Assembly (NCBI GenBank): GCA_021014325.1
Contig: CM037460.1
Location: forward strand, 20,490,044-20,554,043
DNA length: 64,000 bases
Source of the DNA: Plazaster borealis
Lineage: Eukaryota > Echinodermata > Asteroidea > Forcipulatida > Labidiasteridae
Reading direction: 5' to 3'
Shown here: piece by piece, positions 12,357 to 23,721 of the stretch
How positions within the stretch are numbered: position 1 is the first letter of the stretch
Layout of the letters: each line of letters begins with the position of its first letter
The notes under the pieces: generated by a model
Told to the model about the DNA's origin: nothing
Database searches by the model: none
Seen by the model: only the letters and a program-made list of their open reading frames with translations
Position numbers and translations under genes: made by a program

Positions 12357-12717
12357 CAACACAAATCTATGACATTAAATCGACTGTGGAACTTGCAGAC
12401 GTTAGTAGTTTGTTTTTACCTCCATCCTAAACACGGGTTCATTAAAAAAAAAAGGGCATTACTGGGGGAGTGCATTCTACGGAGCTCCAGAAGTGTCATG
12501 TCACTCTTTATGTCGGCGGGAGGAGAAAGATGCGTGATGACACTTCTCTGGAACTACGCAGGGTTCAGTGTTATGTTCTTGTTTTCAATGGAGTTGCGGT
12601 ATAAATCTACTTTGCTGCGTAGATTTCTTTTGAGAACTTGTCTTGCTATTCATTCTACTGCCACGGGAGTAGATTTCGGAATTCGGGAGACTTTTTACAG
12701 TTCTGAAAAGAACGGTC

Positions 12718-12900
12718 CTGGGCCCAATTTCATCAAGCTGTTAAGCAGAAAATTCCGCTTAGCAAATTTGTTTTTCTAAGCAAGAAATGAGTGGGGTACC
12801 AGTCCCAGCAATGGTAACTGTAGGTATGGCATTCTGGCTGGTAACCTTTTTTTTCTCAGCAGGATTTTTTTTTGTGCTGAGCAAGTTTTTGTGCTTGTAA
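12718..12900. mobile_element. GGGCCC-type MITE
   Basis: Starts TGGGCCCAATTTCATCAAGC and contains the family's internal GCTTAGCA and GGTAACC motifs. The right end lacks a clean GGGCCC. Confidence 0.6.
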
Positions 12901-13142
12901 TAAAGGAAAACCACACAATTTCGAGGGAAATTTGTGTGAATCATTATATTCTACTTTTAAAATATCTTTCCAACCCTATGCCTTTCATAATAAACACTTG
13001 TATAGCCCAAAGCGCCCAATCCGAAGGCAACGTGTCCCAGTAACAGTTCAACAACTGCATTGGAATGGTTCAACAAGGGAACCCGGATAGTACGCACAAG
13101 CTTATGGAGGTACCACAAAATGTGTGCGCCTATGACAAATAT

Positions 13143-13266
13143 TAAGGCCGTATCCATTTTGGCGGCTGCACCTACAGCTACGACTTTTGCTAACTTCAAC
13201 CCATTGTGATGCATGACGCAAAGTTCTTGCCATAGCTTCAGCTGCCAAATGGACACGGCCGTATTG
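13143..13266. mobile_element. Hairpin MITE with GGCCGTATCCA ends
   Basis: AAGGCCGTATCCATTTTGGC at the left pairs with the inverted GCCAAATGGACACGGCCGTATT at the right. About 120 bp, with no coding. Confidence 0.6.
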
Positions 13267-13349
13267 GCTAACGATAACAAACATGGCCGGCGAATTCCTG
13301 CTCTTACGGTCGTTATTCTCCGCTTACAGATACGGCGCGAAATTTCTGG

Positions 13350-13754
13350 TTAAAGGCATCGTACACGTTTGGTAATTGGAGCCTATTGTTTGTTTCAATC
13401 CTATATATAGCTTTAGATATAGGTCCTACCATAAAACTAACCTGTGAAAATTTCATTTCAAAAGGTGGTAGCGTTTTTGAGATATTGCCGAAAATCTGGA
13501 GCGGTTACGTCCACGCAGGAAGAATAATCTGCATTGGAATACACACTCTGAGAAGCGTTACCGTAACGCTTCTCAATATTCAAATTATTTTGGGGATAAA
13601 AAGTGATATATTTTTCCATAACCGCAGTCCTCCGAAGTAAAAAGTTTCTCGAAATGCATTATACCATCCAAAGCTGCTGTAGGCCTACTTCTTACCAAGT
13701 AAGTTTTTATTGCCATAAATTTTCAGAGTCATCACCAAACGTCGATGCCTTTAA
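13350..13754. mobile_element. TTAA MITE, family B
   Basis: TTAA at both ends, AAAGGCATCGTACACGTTTGG at the left. A central palindrome GAGAAGCGTTACC / GTAACGCTTCTC is present at about 13550-13577. Confidence 0.85.
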
Positions 13755-13843
13755 GCCGTGTAAGCTATTATGAATGCTTTAGAAAATAATAATTATGAAC
13801 GTGAAATCATGCTTGCGGTCATGGAGTGGACTTATCCGGAGCC

Positions 13844-13968
13844 ATGAAATACTAAGCCTTTAGTCAAGGCGCACCGCTGCACCCCTAAGATATCACGCAC
13901 GAAAAAAGACCAGCGTGATATCTGGGGGTGCCGCGTCGCGCCTTGACTAATAAAGGCTATGAAATACT
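13844..13968. mobile_element. 105-bp hairpin element with 10-bp target duplication
   Basis: ATGAAATACT occurs at 13844-13853 and again at 13959-13968. Between them a near-complete hairpin runs from AAGCCTTTAGTCAAGGCGC to GCGCCTTGACTAATAAAGGC. The arms include a shared GATATCACGC / GCGTGATATC. Confidence 0.75.
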
Positions 13969-14490
13969 GTGCCAAGGAAAAAAACTTCAATTTTTGAAGA
14001 AAGGAAAGAGCGAAGGATCGGGTAGCATCGATTCAGAGTTGTACACTTTGTGGCAGGAATTAATCATTATTATTGATGGGGTGGACCTTTGATGATCAAT
14101 ATCAGATTAATATTAACGAAATTGTTTTGAAGAGCACACCATTTTATTTAGCCTGGTTTGCGGGCGCGGGTTTTTCGAGGTCTCGTGTTTGGTTGTACTT
14201 ATGCTTATCAAATAGCATTACTGGGGCCTATAACTATAGCCTATAAGAACAATGTACACAGCAAATACGGTATTATCGTAATGGTATTACCGCAAAGCAA
14301 ATAGAATAGTGATGAGCCAACACGCAATGCCCCAAAAACATATTACAACTCGTTCGTATAAAGTGTGACGTAGTTGCCACGCAAAACTTCACACCAGCTG
14401 GCTCCAACGATTACCAGAAGCCCAATGGAAATACATGTATGATGATAATTGGACTTGGTTGTTACATATGTTTTTTAAGTAATTTGTTTG
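13969..14490. other. Intergenic DNA, nothing recognised
   Basis: Ordinary base composition; no repeat end, RNA gene or coding frame that I can support. Confidence 0.4.
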
Positions 14491-14863
14491 TTGAAGGCTC
14501 TGAACACGTTTGGTAATTGTCAAAGACCAGTGTTCTCACTTGGTGTATCCCAACATATGCATAAAATAACAAGCCTGTGAAAATTTGGGCTCAATTGGTC
14601 ATCGAAGTTGCAAGAAAATGATGTATGAAAAAACACCCTTGTACAAATTTGTGTGCTTTCAGATAGGGATAAAAGGCTTCTTGCAAGAAGTATTTTATTA
14701 TTTTAGTGAGAAATTACCCCTTTCTCAAAAACTACGTTACTTTAGAGGGAGTCGTTTCTCACAATGTTTTATACTATCAACAGCTCTCTGTTGCTCGTTA
14801 CCAAGTCAGTTTTTATGCTAATATATATTTTGAGTAATTACCAAACGTGTACAGTGCCTTTAA
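14491..14863. mobile_element. TTAA MITE, family A
   Basis: The left end is TTGAAGGCTCTGAACACGTT (TTAA changed to TTGA) and the right end is CCAAACGTGTACAGTGCCTTTAA. The ~78-codon open frame inside is part of the repeat and not a gene. Confidence 0.85.
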
Positions 14864-15111
14864 TGCAAGCTCGCCCCAAACAAGGGTAATAAGTAAAAGC
14901 CACTCTATGTAAGGGGCTACAAAAAGTAAAAAGTTAGTGAAAATAACTCAGGGGAGCTGAAGGTAGGAATTTATATTCCTCTTAAAACAGTATAGATTGT
15001 AGTATGGTGGGAAACATACACCAGGCAAGCAAAGAGATGCAATAAGTGGAATAAAGCTGTTTGAATGGCTCTTTGTTCTACATCTCAGCAAAGCATGCAA
15101 GTGTGTATAAA

Positions 15112-15804
15112 AGACTGTGCAAGTCTCGCGCGTATCGGTAAAAAAAAAAAACGTCAAACGAAGAACTTTTTTTTCTGAAACCAAATCTTTGTTTTAAATT
15201 ATATCTAATGACAAAATCTGAACAACAAAAATACTCATTACAATATTAATTAGTTTTATAATAAGTACACAAAATAATAATGTGTTAATTATTATTGGAA
15301 CAAAATTAAAATCTTGGACAATGATGCTTATTTTGATCTTATCTTTTTAGAAACCCCTTACGCGGATTCGCGATGGTCACACGGGCGTAAAATTGACGCG
15401 TGACGCAGTTTATAGAGGACGCTGACGCCTCAACAGCCATATACTGCTATGAAAAGGCTTCGCGTTGCCATTACAGCATCTGGCGTTTATCAGCGCGCAT
15501 ACACAATAAGCGTTAACATAAGTTTTGTGATCAGGGGTGAGCACAAAATTCTTAATTTGTTGCATTAACCGGAAGCTGAGGTCAAGTTTAATTCTTGGGT
15601 TTTCTTCGTTATATTGTTGAAATGCTTTTGCTTTCATATTTTTGTATCACTAAGTACTACATTCCCAACAACATATCTAATTTGTAGTGTCATAAACTAC
15701 ATTAAACTAAAATAATTGACGAAACAAAATCTCGCCAACGTAAAACTCCACATGGGACCACAATGGTCTCGGAAGTTCGAATGCGCGCGAGACTGGCACA
15801 GTCT
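15112..15804. mobile_element. ~690-bp element with AGACTGTGC ends
   Basis: Left end AGACTGTGCAAGTCTCGCGC; right end the inverted GCGCGAGACTGGCACAGTCT. The interior is AT-rich and non-coding. It shares ends and parts of its interior with 29812-30655. Confidence 0.75.
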
Positions 15805-15939
15805 ATTGGTGAAATTTTGATCCTTGTTTCAGACCTTTTTGTCAGCAACGACTCTAACTTGTGTCTATGTGAAATCGATCCTATTATTAAGTTTACAAAT
15901 AAATAAGGTCTGACAAATAGATTAGGATGAAGAGGTGGG

Positions 15940-16808
15940 CTAATCAAGACTGGGGCAACAGAATGCCCGAGTCTGTTCGGATCCTGGCCTTGGGGTATTA
16001 GCAACCACACCCTCGTAGCATTCTGCACCTGTGTATGTACCGCACCCACTACTATACAGCTGGGCATCGCGCTCGGGTACTGCAAAGAACAGCCACCCAG
16101 GAGTTGGTTGGCGGTACCCGCTCAGGTAAGCCTCCTTCAGCTCGGCCAGTGAACACAGGTGAGCTTCAAGAGTCTTGGAGCAATCACCGGCCATCTCATC
16201 GCGGTCAACGTGATAATAAACCCCCTCCGTGAAGAACGGGATTAAAACCTTTGGGCAGCATATTCCTGGAGCGACGACCTCGACGACCACGCTCGGGCAG
16301 CAATACATCTTATCGGAGCTGTTGGTACTGGTACTGGGTATGTTCGCCACGACGCCCCCGTAACATTCTGGCCCGGTGTAGTTACCGCATCCGTCGGCGA
16401 AGAGCTGAGCGTAGCGGGTGGACTCCGAGAAGGCAATCCACTGATCCGAAGAGGGTTGGCGGTAGCCCTTCAAGAAAGCCTGCTTTAGCTCCTCCAGGGT
16501 GCACAAACGACGTCCCGAGGAGTTGATGGAGCAGAAATCCGCGGTTGACCCAGTGCTCGAACTGTCACTAGAGTCCGCCAGAATGGTCGGACCAAAATCT
16601 CGATAAACCAGCTCATCTGAGGTGTACTGGACTTGACTCTCGGGTATTGCGTACCAGTACTCAGTGTCTCTTGACATAATAGCGCTGTAGCTGGTGAAAT
16701 GTAAATCATGCTGAAGCTCCCAAGGATAGCATAGGTGTTGATTTGAATGTTGACACTCGGACGAGGCAGAGGTGATCGTCTGGTGGAGGCAGTCCGTCGG
16801 ACTTGGAT
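15940..16808 (-). CDS. Last exon: tandem Cys-rich modules of the PAN gene
   Basis: Acceptor CCTTAAAAG on the minus strand just above 16808, stop TAG at 15940-15942. The open frame upstream of 16808 starts with TTG and is intronic. GC content is clearly higher than in the flanks, as expected for coding sequence. Confidence 0.8.
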
Positions 16809-19800
16809 CTTTTAAGGATACCAACAAAACACAAAATGACTATACTATAGACAGTGCCCAGTGGCGTAACTAAGGGGGGCCCAATTGATGTCCGTGCCCC
16901 CCATTTGAAATCTGGACTTTTGTAACTGGAGATTTTTAGAGTAAAATGTAACATTTTATACGCTTTGATGAGATAATTTCGATGTTTTTAAAACTATTTT
17001 TCCAAATTACATGCAGAAAATATTTTTTGTTGGGAGTATAGGAGGATGTGCCCCCTCAGAAGTTCGAAATTTTATTTTAAAAAATGCCCAATTCAAGCCA
17101 TTTGGTGCACCATTTTGCGCTATGATATTGGTTATTATATCTGAAAACAACTCAATAACAGCTTTGTATCAATATTATTTCTGCATATTTAATGCTCAGA
17201 CGGCGTATGCCACCCATTGCGTCCTCTATTTACATCTTTGTATATTATGTTATGTTATAAATGTCATAACTTACAATAATAAGTAACAGTTACGATGCAG
17301 ATTTTTAAAATTAATTATTTTGTGCAGACTGTTTTTAAATGTTTAAAAAAAATAATTTTGTTATTTATTTTTTTATTTTTTAGGGGGGGGGGGCGTCCGA
17401 CCCCCCGATTACGGGCATGTTTTTTTTTTACAGAAAAAGGCAAACAAAAACTTGGACAGAAGTGCCCCCCTAGAAAAAATGGTGCACCCCCTTGTGCCCC
17501 CCTGAAAATTACCCTAGTTACGCCGCTGACAGTGTCATGCAAACAACCCACTGACAGATAAGTTGTTTCGCAATGTCTTCAACCAAACTTGAAAAGAAAT
17601 CACCCAGCAAAGGTTAAAAATTCCCCCAAGATAAAACGTCATAAATGTGCATACTGTTTTATATTGAACCATCTTATTCTAATACGGAATTAAATTGTGG
17701 ATTCGAATTCTGGTCTCGCCAGTCTTGGATCATTATTTTATTCAACTTAATTTTACCGTTGAAATTAAGAATTGTGTACCCATCGAAAACCCTTTTTGTA
17801 AACAGATTTTTGTTTATCATGCGAACTTTTAGATAGAGTTTGCCACTACCTATCTAGAGACATCGTTATACAAATATTGGATGCATATATAGTAGAATAT
17901 AATCACGAGGTGAAATCTAAACTGTTCCATTTCACGAGTTAAATTGTATGAATAAAATGCATCATGATATAAAAACTAGCAGGGGAGATGACCTATATAG
18001 CTTTCGATCCAAACCGGACTTTTTTCAGAGGCATAAACAAGCACAAACACAAACATATCCATTTATATATATATATATATATATAAAATTAGTAGGGGAG
18101 ATGGCCTTAGCTTTCGATCCAAACCGGACCTTCGTCAGAGGCATAAACATACGCAAACACAAACATTTCCATTTATAGCAAAAAGATGAGCAAAGGATTA
18201 TGGGAAGTCATCCAGAAAAAAGCGGGAAACTTATAGCCAATCAAAGTTATTAATTTTCAAATAATGGGGTGGCCAAAACCAATCTGCAGAGTAAAGTAGT
18301 TCAAAAGGATTTTAAATGTGAAAGGGTGGATTACTGGACCAAGGAACTGGTATTTGTTATTTTAGTAATAAGGTTGTACCTCGAGTTGTAAACTGTTGTT
18401 GTAGCAACTCCATGAAGCTTGGCTGCATGGAAAAAATATATGAGAAAACGCCAGCAATTAAAAATAGAAACCTCTGATCAAAGTTGATTTAAAGGGTATG
18501 TACACGTTTGGTCATTGGAACCCACTGTTTGTGTCAACCCTATATAGTTGTAGATATATACCATAAAACTAACCGGTGAAAATTTAATTTCAAAAGGTGA
18601 TAGCGTTTTTGAGATATTGCCAAAAATCTGGAGCGGTTATGTCCACGCAGGAAGAATAACCTGCATTGGAATACACACACTGAGAAGCGTTACAGCCGTA
18701 ACGCTTCTCAGATTCAATCTGTTGGGGATAAAAGGTGATATCTTTTTTCATGACCGCAGTACTTCGAAGTGAAAAGTTTCTCAAAATGCATTATACTATC
18801 CGAAGCTGCTGTACTTCTAACCAAGTAAGTTTTTGTTGCCATTAATTATCAGAGTAATTACCAAACGTGTACGATACTTTAAAGGTATCGTACACGTTTG
18901 GTAATGACTCAAAACAAATATTAGCATAACAACTTATAACAAGCAACGGGAAACTACTCACTCTGAAGTAACGTAGTTTTTGAGAAAGTTGTAAAACGTG
19001 CTCAGTGCATTTAAGTCAGTACATGCACTGTATATGCATAGATTTTCGTTTTGTAAATCTATTTATATTTTGGGATAAAAACTAATCCCGGGAGTCAATC
19101 TAAATGCGTCAACGTGACGTAAACAGTGATGTCGGTGATCGTTCCTTCAAAACCTAATTGATAACCCCATCTTATCATAGGTAGTGAACGTGTAGTTGCT
19201 GTCAATATCTAAACGGAGGCAAGCAGACGGCAGATGAATGACAAATGAGGTGGGGCGTATTCGCACGAGTCAATTTAAACACCCTATATCCCCTTCCATC
19301 TCACCACTATCCCCTCCCAGCTCACCACTACCCCCTCCCGACTCACCACTATCCCCTCCCAGCTCACCACTACCCCCTCCCGACTCACCACTATCCCCTC
19401 CCGACTCACCACTACCCCCTCCCGACTCACCACTATCCCCTCCCGACTCACCTCTATCCCCTCCCAGCTCACCACTATCCCCTCCCAGCTCACCACTATC
19501 CCCTCCCAGCTCACCACTACCCCCTCCCGACTCACCACTATCCCCTCCCGACTCACCTCTATCCCCTCCCAGCTCACCACTATCCCCTCCCGACTCACCA
19601 CTATCCCCTCCCAGCTCACCACTACCCCCTCCCGACTCACCACTATCCCCTCCCGACTCACCACTACCCCCTCCCGACTCACCACTACCCCCTCCCGACT
19701 CACCACTATCCCCTCCCGACTCACCTCTATCCCCTCCCAGCTCACCACTATCCCCTCCCAACTCACCACTATCCCCTCCCGACTCACCACTATCCCCTCC

Positions 19801-21314
19801 CAGCTCACCACTACCCCCTCCCGACTCACCACTATCCCCTCCCGACTCACCACTATCCCCTCCCGACTCACCACTATCCCCTCCCGACTCACCTCTATCC
19901 CCTCCCAGCTCACCACTATCCCCTCCCAGCTCACCACTATCCCCTCCCAGCTCACCACTACCCCCTCCCGACTCACCACTATCCCCTCCCGACTCACCTC
20001 TATCCCCTCCCAGCTCACCACTATCCCCTCCCGTCTCACCACTATCCCCTCCCGACTCACCTCTATCCCCTCCCAGCTCACCACTATCCCCTCCCAACTC
20101 ACCACTATCCCCTCCCGACTCACCACTATACCCTCCCGACTCACCACTATACCCTCCCGACTCACCACTATCCCCTCCCAACTCACCACTATCCCCTCCC
20201 GACTCACCACTATCCCCTCCCAGCTCACCACTATCCCCTCCCAGCTCACCACTATCCCCTCCCGATTCACCACGATCCCCTCCCGACTCACCACTATCCC
20301 CTCCCCAATCACCACTATTTTATTGCATATTTTGAAATACACCAAGTGAGAACACTGGTCTTTGACAATTTCAAAACGTGTTCAGTGCCTTTAAACTTAT
20401 CGTCCCTTGGAAAATGTCTGTCTGAAAAACCCCCTGTCATTTTGTTTTTACTTATTCTGCCTCGCAGGCGAAGACGAATTAATGAGCATTTAGCTTAATG
20501 ATCCGACACATGACGTCACCATCATAATAATCTTGGTTGCGTCATTTTTGGAGTCAATGTCCCTGTGACGGTGCAGGAGTCATAATTTTAGGCGACGCGG
20601 CGTACAGTGTCAATTCTCTTGGCCATCGAATTCCGATTATACTTTCAGTGGACTGTTTTCGATTTTGTTTTCATGGAAACAAGTAAATTGCAATACATAC
20701 AACAGAAAATAATATAAAACAATGTATAGCAACCCTTTATTGCCTTGATTGTACAAGGCATAGGCCTATGCTGATTCATTTTTCAGTCGTTTGTTTGTCT
20801 AATTGATTATTATAAATTTCATAATGGATTTTGTCCATGGCTATGTTACCAGATGTAACATTCTCACTGCCTTCGCAAACATAAAAAAATGCGTTTAGGA
20901 GTGATGAAGAACGGCCTCCAAACTTTTGAAAAATGATGCCGTTTGGATATTAGTTCATTCCCCAAAACAAAGTCCACTTACCTTCTCCGGGCCGTAATAG
21001 CTGGTGCCAGTCACGGTAGTTAAAGCCATGGGGAACCGAGACGCCGAAGCCCCGTTGAGTTGACACATCTCACCACGGTCCGAGTACTGGACGGAGAAAC
21101 ATCTGGTGTCGGTCAAGCACGCCGCGCAGCACTGCAACTTGGACCGCATCCCGGTGAGGTTGCGGTACTGTTGGCCGGCCAGGGTTTGGTTGGGTGCTTG
21201 GTGAAATAACTGGCTCCTCACACCGTTGAAACCAGTGTCCTGGCAAAACCTAGCTGCCCGTGTGTGGGGCAAACAGTAAGCCATCATAAAGACAAGGAAG
21301 GTAATTCTTGACAT
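15940..21314 (-). CDS. Secreted PAN-domain protein with repeated Cys-rich modules (two exons found)
   Basis: Start ATG at 21312-21314, chosen because the longer open frame begins with GTG. Exon 20982-21314 (111 codons) ends at a GTAAGT donor and encodes a signal peptide (ITFLVFMMAYCLP, cut near HTRA-AR) followed by a PAN/apple-like domain with CQDTGF, CCAACLTDTRCFSVQY and CQLNG. The last exon, about 15940-16808, carries two full copies of a ~80-residue module: LC(T/S)L.ELK.A(F/Y)L.GYRQP, then a W, GCG.YTG.ECY.GVVAN and a final CCP. A third copy at the start is worn (YWYAIPESQVQYTS). The two exons are not phase-compatible: exon one ends on a codon boundary, the last one needs one preceding base. 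At least one middle exon is therefore missing from this model. A secreted recognition or matrix protein is plausible; the actual function is unknown. Confidence 0.72.
16859..17528. mobile_element. Non-autonomous hAT-like element, 670 bp
   Basis: TIRs are CAGTGGCGTAACTA at the left and the inverted TAGTTACGCCGCTG at the right. The flanks carry an 8-bp duplication with one change: ACAGTGCC (16851-16858) and ACAGTGTC (17529-17536). The 8-bp size and CA-G start are hAT features. The interior has G-runs and no transposase. It lies in the PAN-gene intron. Confidence 0.85.
17965..18340. repeat. Repeat with AGCTTTCGATCCAAACCGG motif, two units around a (TA)n tract
   Basis: Unit one (about 17970-18064) and unit two (about 18085-18340) both contain GGGGAGATG...AGCTTTCGATCCAAACCGGAC and TTCAGAGGCATAAAC or similar. 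A (TA)n tract at about 18065-18085 separates them. A third copy is at 24718-24950, again next to TA repeats. I suspect a Penelope-like element terminus. Confidence 0.6.
18489..18882. mobile_element. TTAA MITE, family B
   Basis: TTAAAGGGTATGTACACGTT at the left, ACGATACTTTAA at the right. The central palindrome is GAGAAGCGTTAC AGCC GTAACGCTTCTC. Its right TTAA is shared with the next element. Confidence 0.85.
18879..19014. mobile_element. TTAA MITE, family A, internally deleted
   Basis: Starts TTAAAGGTATCGTACACGTT and ends GTGCTCAGTGCATTTAA, but is only about 135 bp long; the middle including the palindrome is lost. Confidence 0.75.
19288..20316. repeat. 21-bp minisatellite, about 49 units
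   Basis: The unit is CTATCCCCTCCCGACTCACCA with changes at two positions (A/C before CCCC, GACT/AGCT in the second half). The unit is 7 codons and lacks stops in several frames, so four frames stay open for over 300 codons: Pro/Ser-rich on plus, Gly/Ser-rich and Val/Glu-rich on minus. These frames reflect the repeat and not a gene. The array lies in the PAN-gene intron and runs directly into a MITE end. Confidence 0.95.
20317..20392. mobile_element. Right end of a family A TTAA MITE
   Basis: From TATTTTGAAATACACCAAGT to CGTGTTCAGTGCCTTTAA this matches the last ~75 bp of family A. The rest of the element is absent and the minisatellite is in its place. Confidence 0.8.
20393..20981. other. Intron of the PAN gene, unassigned
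   Basis: No recognised repeat. It borders the exon donor and could hide a small exon. Confidence 0.35.
20982..21314 (-). CDS. First coding exon: signal peptide and PAN/apple domain
   Basis: Begins with ATG at 21314 and ends in ...GGCCCGGAGAAG followed by the donor GTAAGTGG. There are eight Cys in the mature part. The track of hydrophobic residues at positions 5-16 supports secretion. Confidence 0.8.
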
Positions 21315-21690
21315 CTTTATCACGCAAGAAAAAGTGTGCACTAGATAAATTCCGCCAAGACAACGTCTATAAGGTTATGAATCCAAACACAATTGAGTAT
21401 GTCTATATCTCTGACAATTTGCAATGTATTTCTATGGCAACTGGTATTTATAATTAATACCAATTGATTTCTTTTTGGATTGTTGAGCGATGGCACTTTG
21501 ACTTTCATCAACGATACAGAGTCCAAGCTGAAAGGTGACTTCTAATGAACTTGACACAATATTGATTGTCTTGAGGAATATTCCCGTCTAAGATAATGTC
21601 ATGAATAAGGAAGAAGTCTTCCAACACACGAATCATAAATAAATTATTATTTTTAAATATATAAAAAATGCTGTAATTATATAACTATCA

Positions 21691-22067
21691 TTAAAGGCAC
21701 TGAACACGTTTGGAAATTGTCAAAGACCAGTGTTCTCACTTGGTTTGGTATATCCCAACATACGCATAAAATAACACGTCTGAGAAAATTTGGGCTCAAT
21801 TAGTCATCGAAGTTGCAAGAAAATGATGAAAGAAAAAACACCCTTGTTGTACAAATTTGTGTGCTTTCAGATAGGAATAAAAACTTCTTGCAAGAAGTTT
21901 TTATTATTTTAGTGAGGAATTACCTCTTTCTCAAAAACTACGTTACTTCAGAGGGAGTCGTTTCCTACAATGTTTTATACTATCAACAGCTCTCCGTTGC
22001 TTGTTCAAGTAAGTTTTTATGCAAATATTTGTTTTGAGTCATTACTAAACGTGTACGATACCTTTAA
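21691..22067. mobile_element. TTAA MITE, family A
   Basis: Full length, TTAA to TTAA, with the central perfect palindrome AAAACTTCTTGCAAGAAGTTTT. It ends beside an (AAAT)-rich simple repeat. Confidence 0.9.
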
Positions 22068-22205
22068 ATAAATAAATAAATAATTAAACAGATCAAGAAA
22101 ATAAATAAACATAAATAATTAAATAAATAATTATATAGTTATATAGAAAGAAGAAAAGAAAGAAAGAAGGGGAGGTGAGGGGGAGAGAGGGAAAGGGTGG
22201 AAGAA
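22068..22205. repeat. Simple repeats: (AAAT)-rich then GA-rich
   Basis: AAATAAATAAATAAATAATT-type sequence to about 22140, then a purine-rich tract of GAAA/GGGAGA to about 22205. Confidence 0.8.
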
Positions 22206-22656
22206 AGAACGCTGACACAACCCTGATGGGACGAGCATGGAGTTGCTACAAAAACATTTATTTCAGAACCACCACATTTTAGAGATGATATAACAGTGTT
22301 ACTGCAAACCTTACTACATCTAGACGTAATTCTATACCATGCACAGTTTCGAATACTATTCAAGTGCTTTGGTCACCTTCATTATAAATAATTCAAAATA
22401 TGGGCCATGCGGATGCAAATCAGTGTAATGATATCGTTATACGGCGCCGATAGTGTGTTGTTGTTATGAAGATGCAATCTCAATGCTGTATTCAAAACTG
22501 TCATGTAAGCACAAGTCTTGAGGATCGATGACCGTTGACAATAATGCTTTGAAGGATATCAATCTGGCGGGAGAAACTCCGTCTGTTCGCACGGGTTAAC
22601 CCAGAAAGTGAGTTAAATTTAAGGCTAAGCCGACGGAGTCCGCTTTTGTGGTGTGT
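22206..22656. other. Intergenic DNA, nothing recognised
   Basis: No gene, RNA or repeat end seen. Confidence 0.35.
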
Positions 22657-23010
22657 TATAGGTATCGTACATTTGGTAATGACTCAAAACAAATATTAGC
22701 ATAAAAACTTACTTGGTAACAAGCAACGGAGAGCTGTTGATAGTATAAAACATTGAAGTAACGTAGTTTTTGAGAAAGAGGTAATTTCTCACTAAAATAA
22801 TAAAAACTTCTTGCAAGAAGTTTTTATTCCTATCTGAAAGCACACAAATTTGTACAACAAGGGTGTTTTTTCTTTCATCATTTTCTTGCAACTTCGATGA
22901 CCAATTGAGCCCAAATTTTCACAGGCTTGTTATTTTATGCATAATGTTGGGATACACCATGTGAGAACACTGGTCTTTGACAAGTTCCAAACGTGTCCAG
23001 TGCCTTGAAT
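22657..23010. mobile_element. TTAA MITE, family A, worn ends
   Basis: TTATAGGTATCGTACATTTGG at the left and GTGTCCAGTGCCTTGAA at the right; both TTAA sites carry a change. Part of the interior after AAACATTG is deleted. Confidence 0.8.
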
Positions 23011-23721
23011 TAGTAAAAAAGGGTAACAATTATGTATTTAGGCCTATATGGATAACACGAAGATTGTTGTTTGAAGCATGTGGGTGAATTTTTACCATAA
23101 GTCACACCATCAGGGGATGTGATCTTTGGTACTAGTCTTTTCTAAACCAAGGCTTCCCATGGGCCTAGTTTAATGGCCTCGCGTTTTGACCCACTATTCA
23201 AACTGTTAAATTTGCGCCCTCTGCCGATATAACCAATCTCAAGTGTTGAGCGCGTGAAAAACACAGAGCGTCTTGAGGCAAGGCTAAGGAGCACCGTCCC
23301 AGTCCAATGTTTTTTGGAAATTTCCTCCACTTTCTCGATTCCTCTTGTGTTATTTACTTATTTATTTATTTATTTTAGAAATAAATATTTACTGCATATA
23401 AATTATTAAAACCACGACGGAGTTTGAAATCACCAGCTACAGATTCAATATACAATCCCATTTTTCAACTATAGGCAGCGGTTTATTGCTAAGTAAAAAC
23501 AAAACCCCCAAAACCTTCTAAAGCGTAATTTCAAAATCGAAGGAATACTGAACGCATTGTACAACAATAGTTAACTATCACAAATAATTGTTACAGTAAT
23601 TCTTAGTTTTTTAAACGTTTTTGTTAACCGTTCTACATTGGTGTAGTGTGAAGCTGTAATTCATCTGGAAAAGAGTTCCATAGCCCACACTAGAGACAAA
23701 AAAGTAGTTTTTTCACAACTC
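23011..23721. other. Intergenic DNA, nothing recognised
   Basis: Contains a short TTTA-rich tract near 23355 and no supportable gene. Confidence 0.35.

Noticed and set aside
12957..13280. 107-codon minus-strand frame with hydrophobic stretches
   Set aside because: It spans a hairpin MITE (13143-13266) and a repeat end also found at 32218-32260, so it is repeat-derived.
19238..20498. Four long frames of 300-417 codons (Pro-rich, His/Tyr-rich, Gly/Ser-rich, Val/Glu-rich)
   Set aside because: All come from the 21-bp repeat, whose length is a multiple of three. No splice sites or non-repetitive coding sequence attached.
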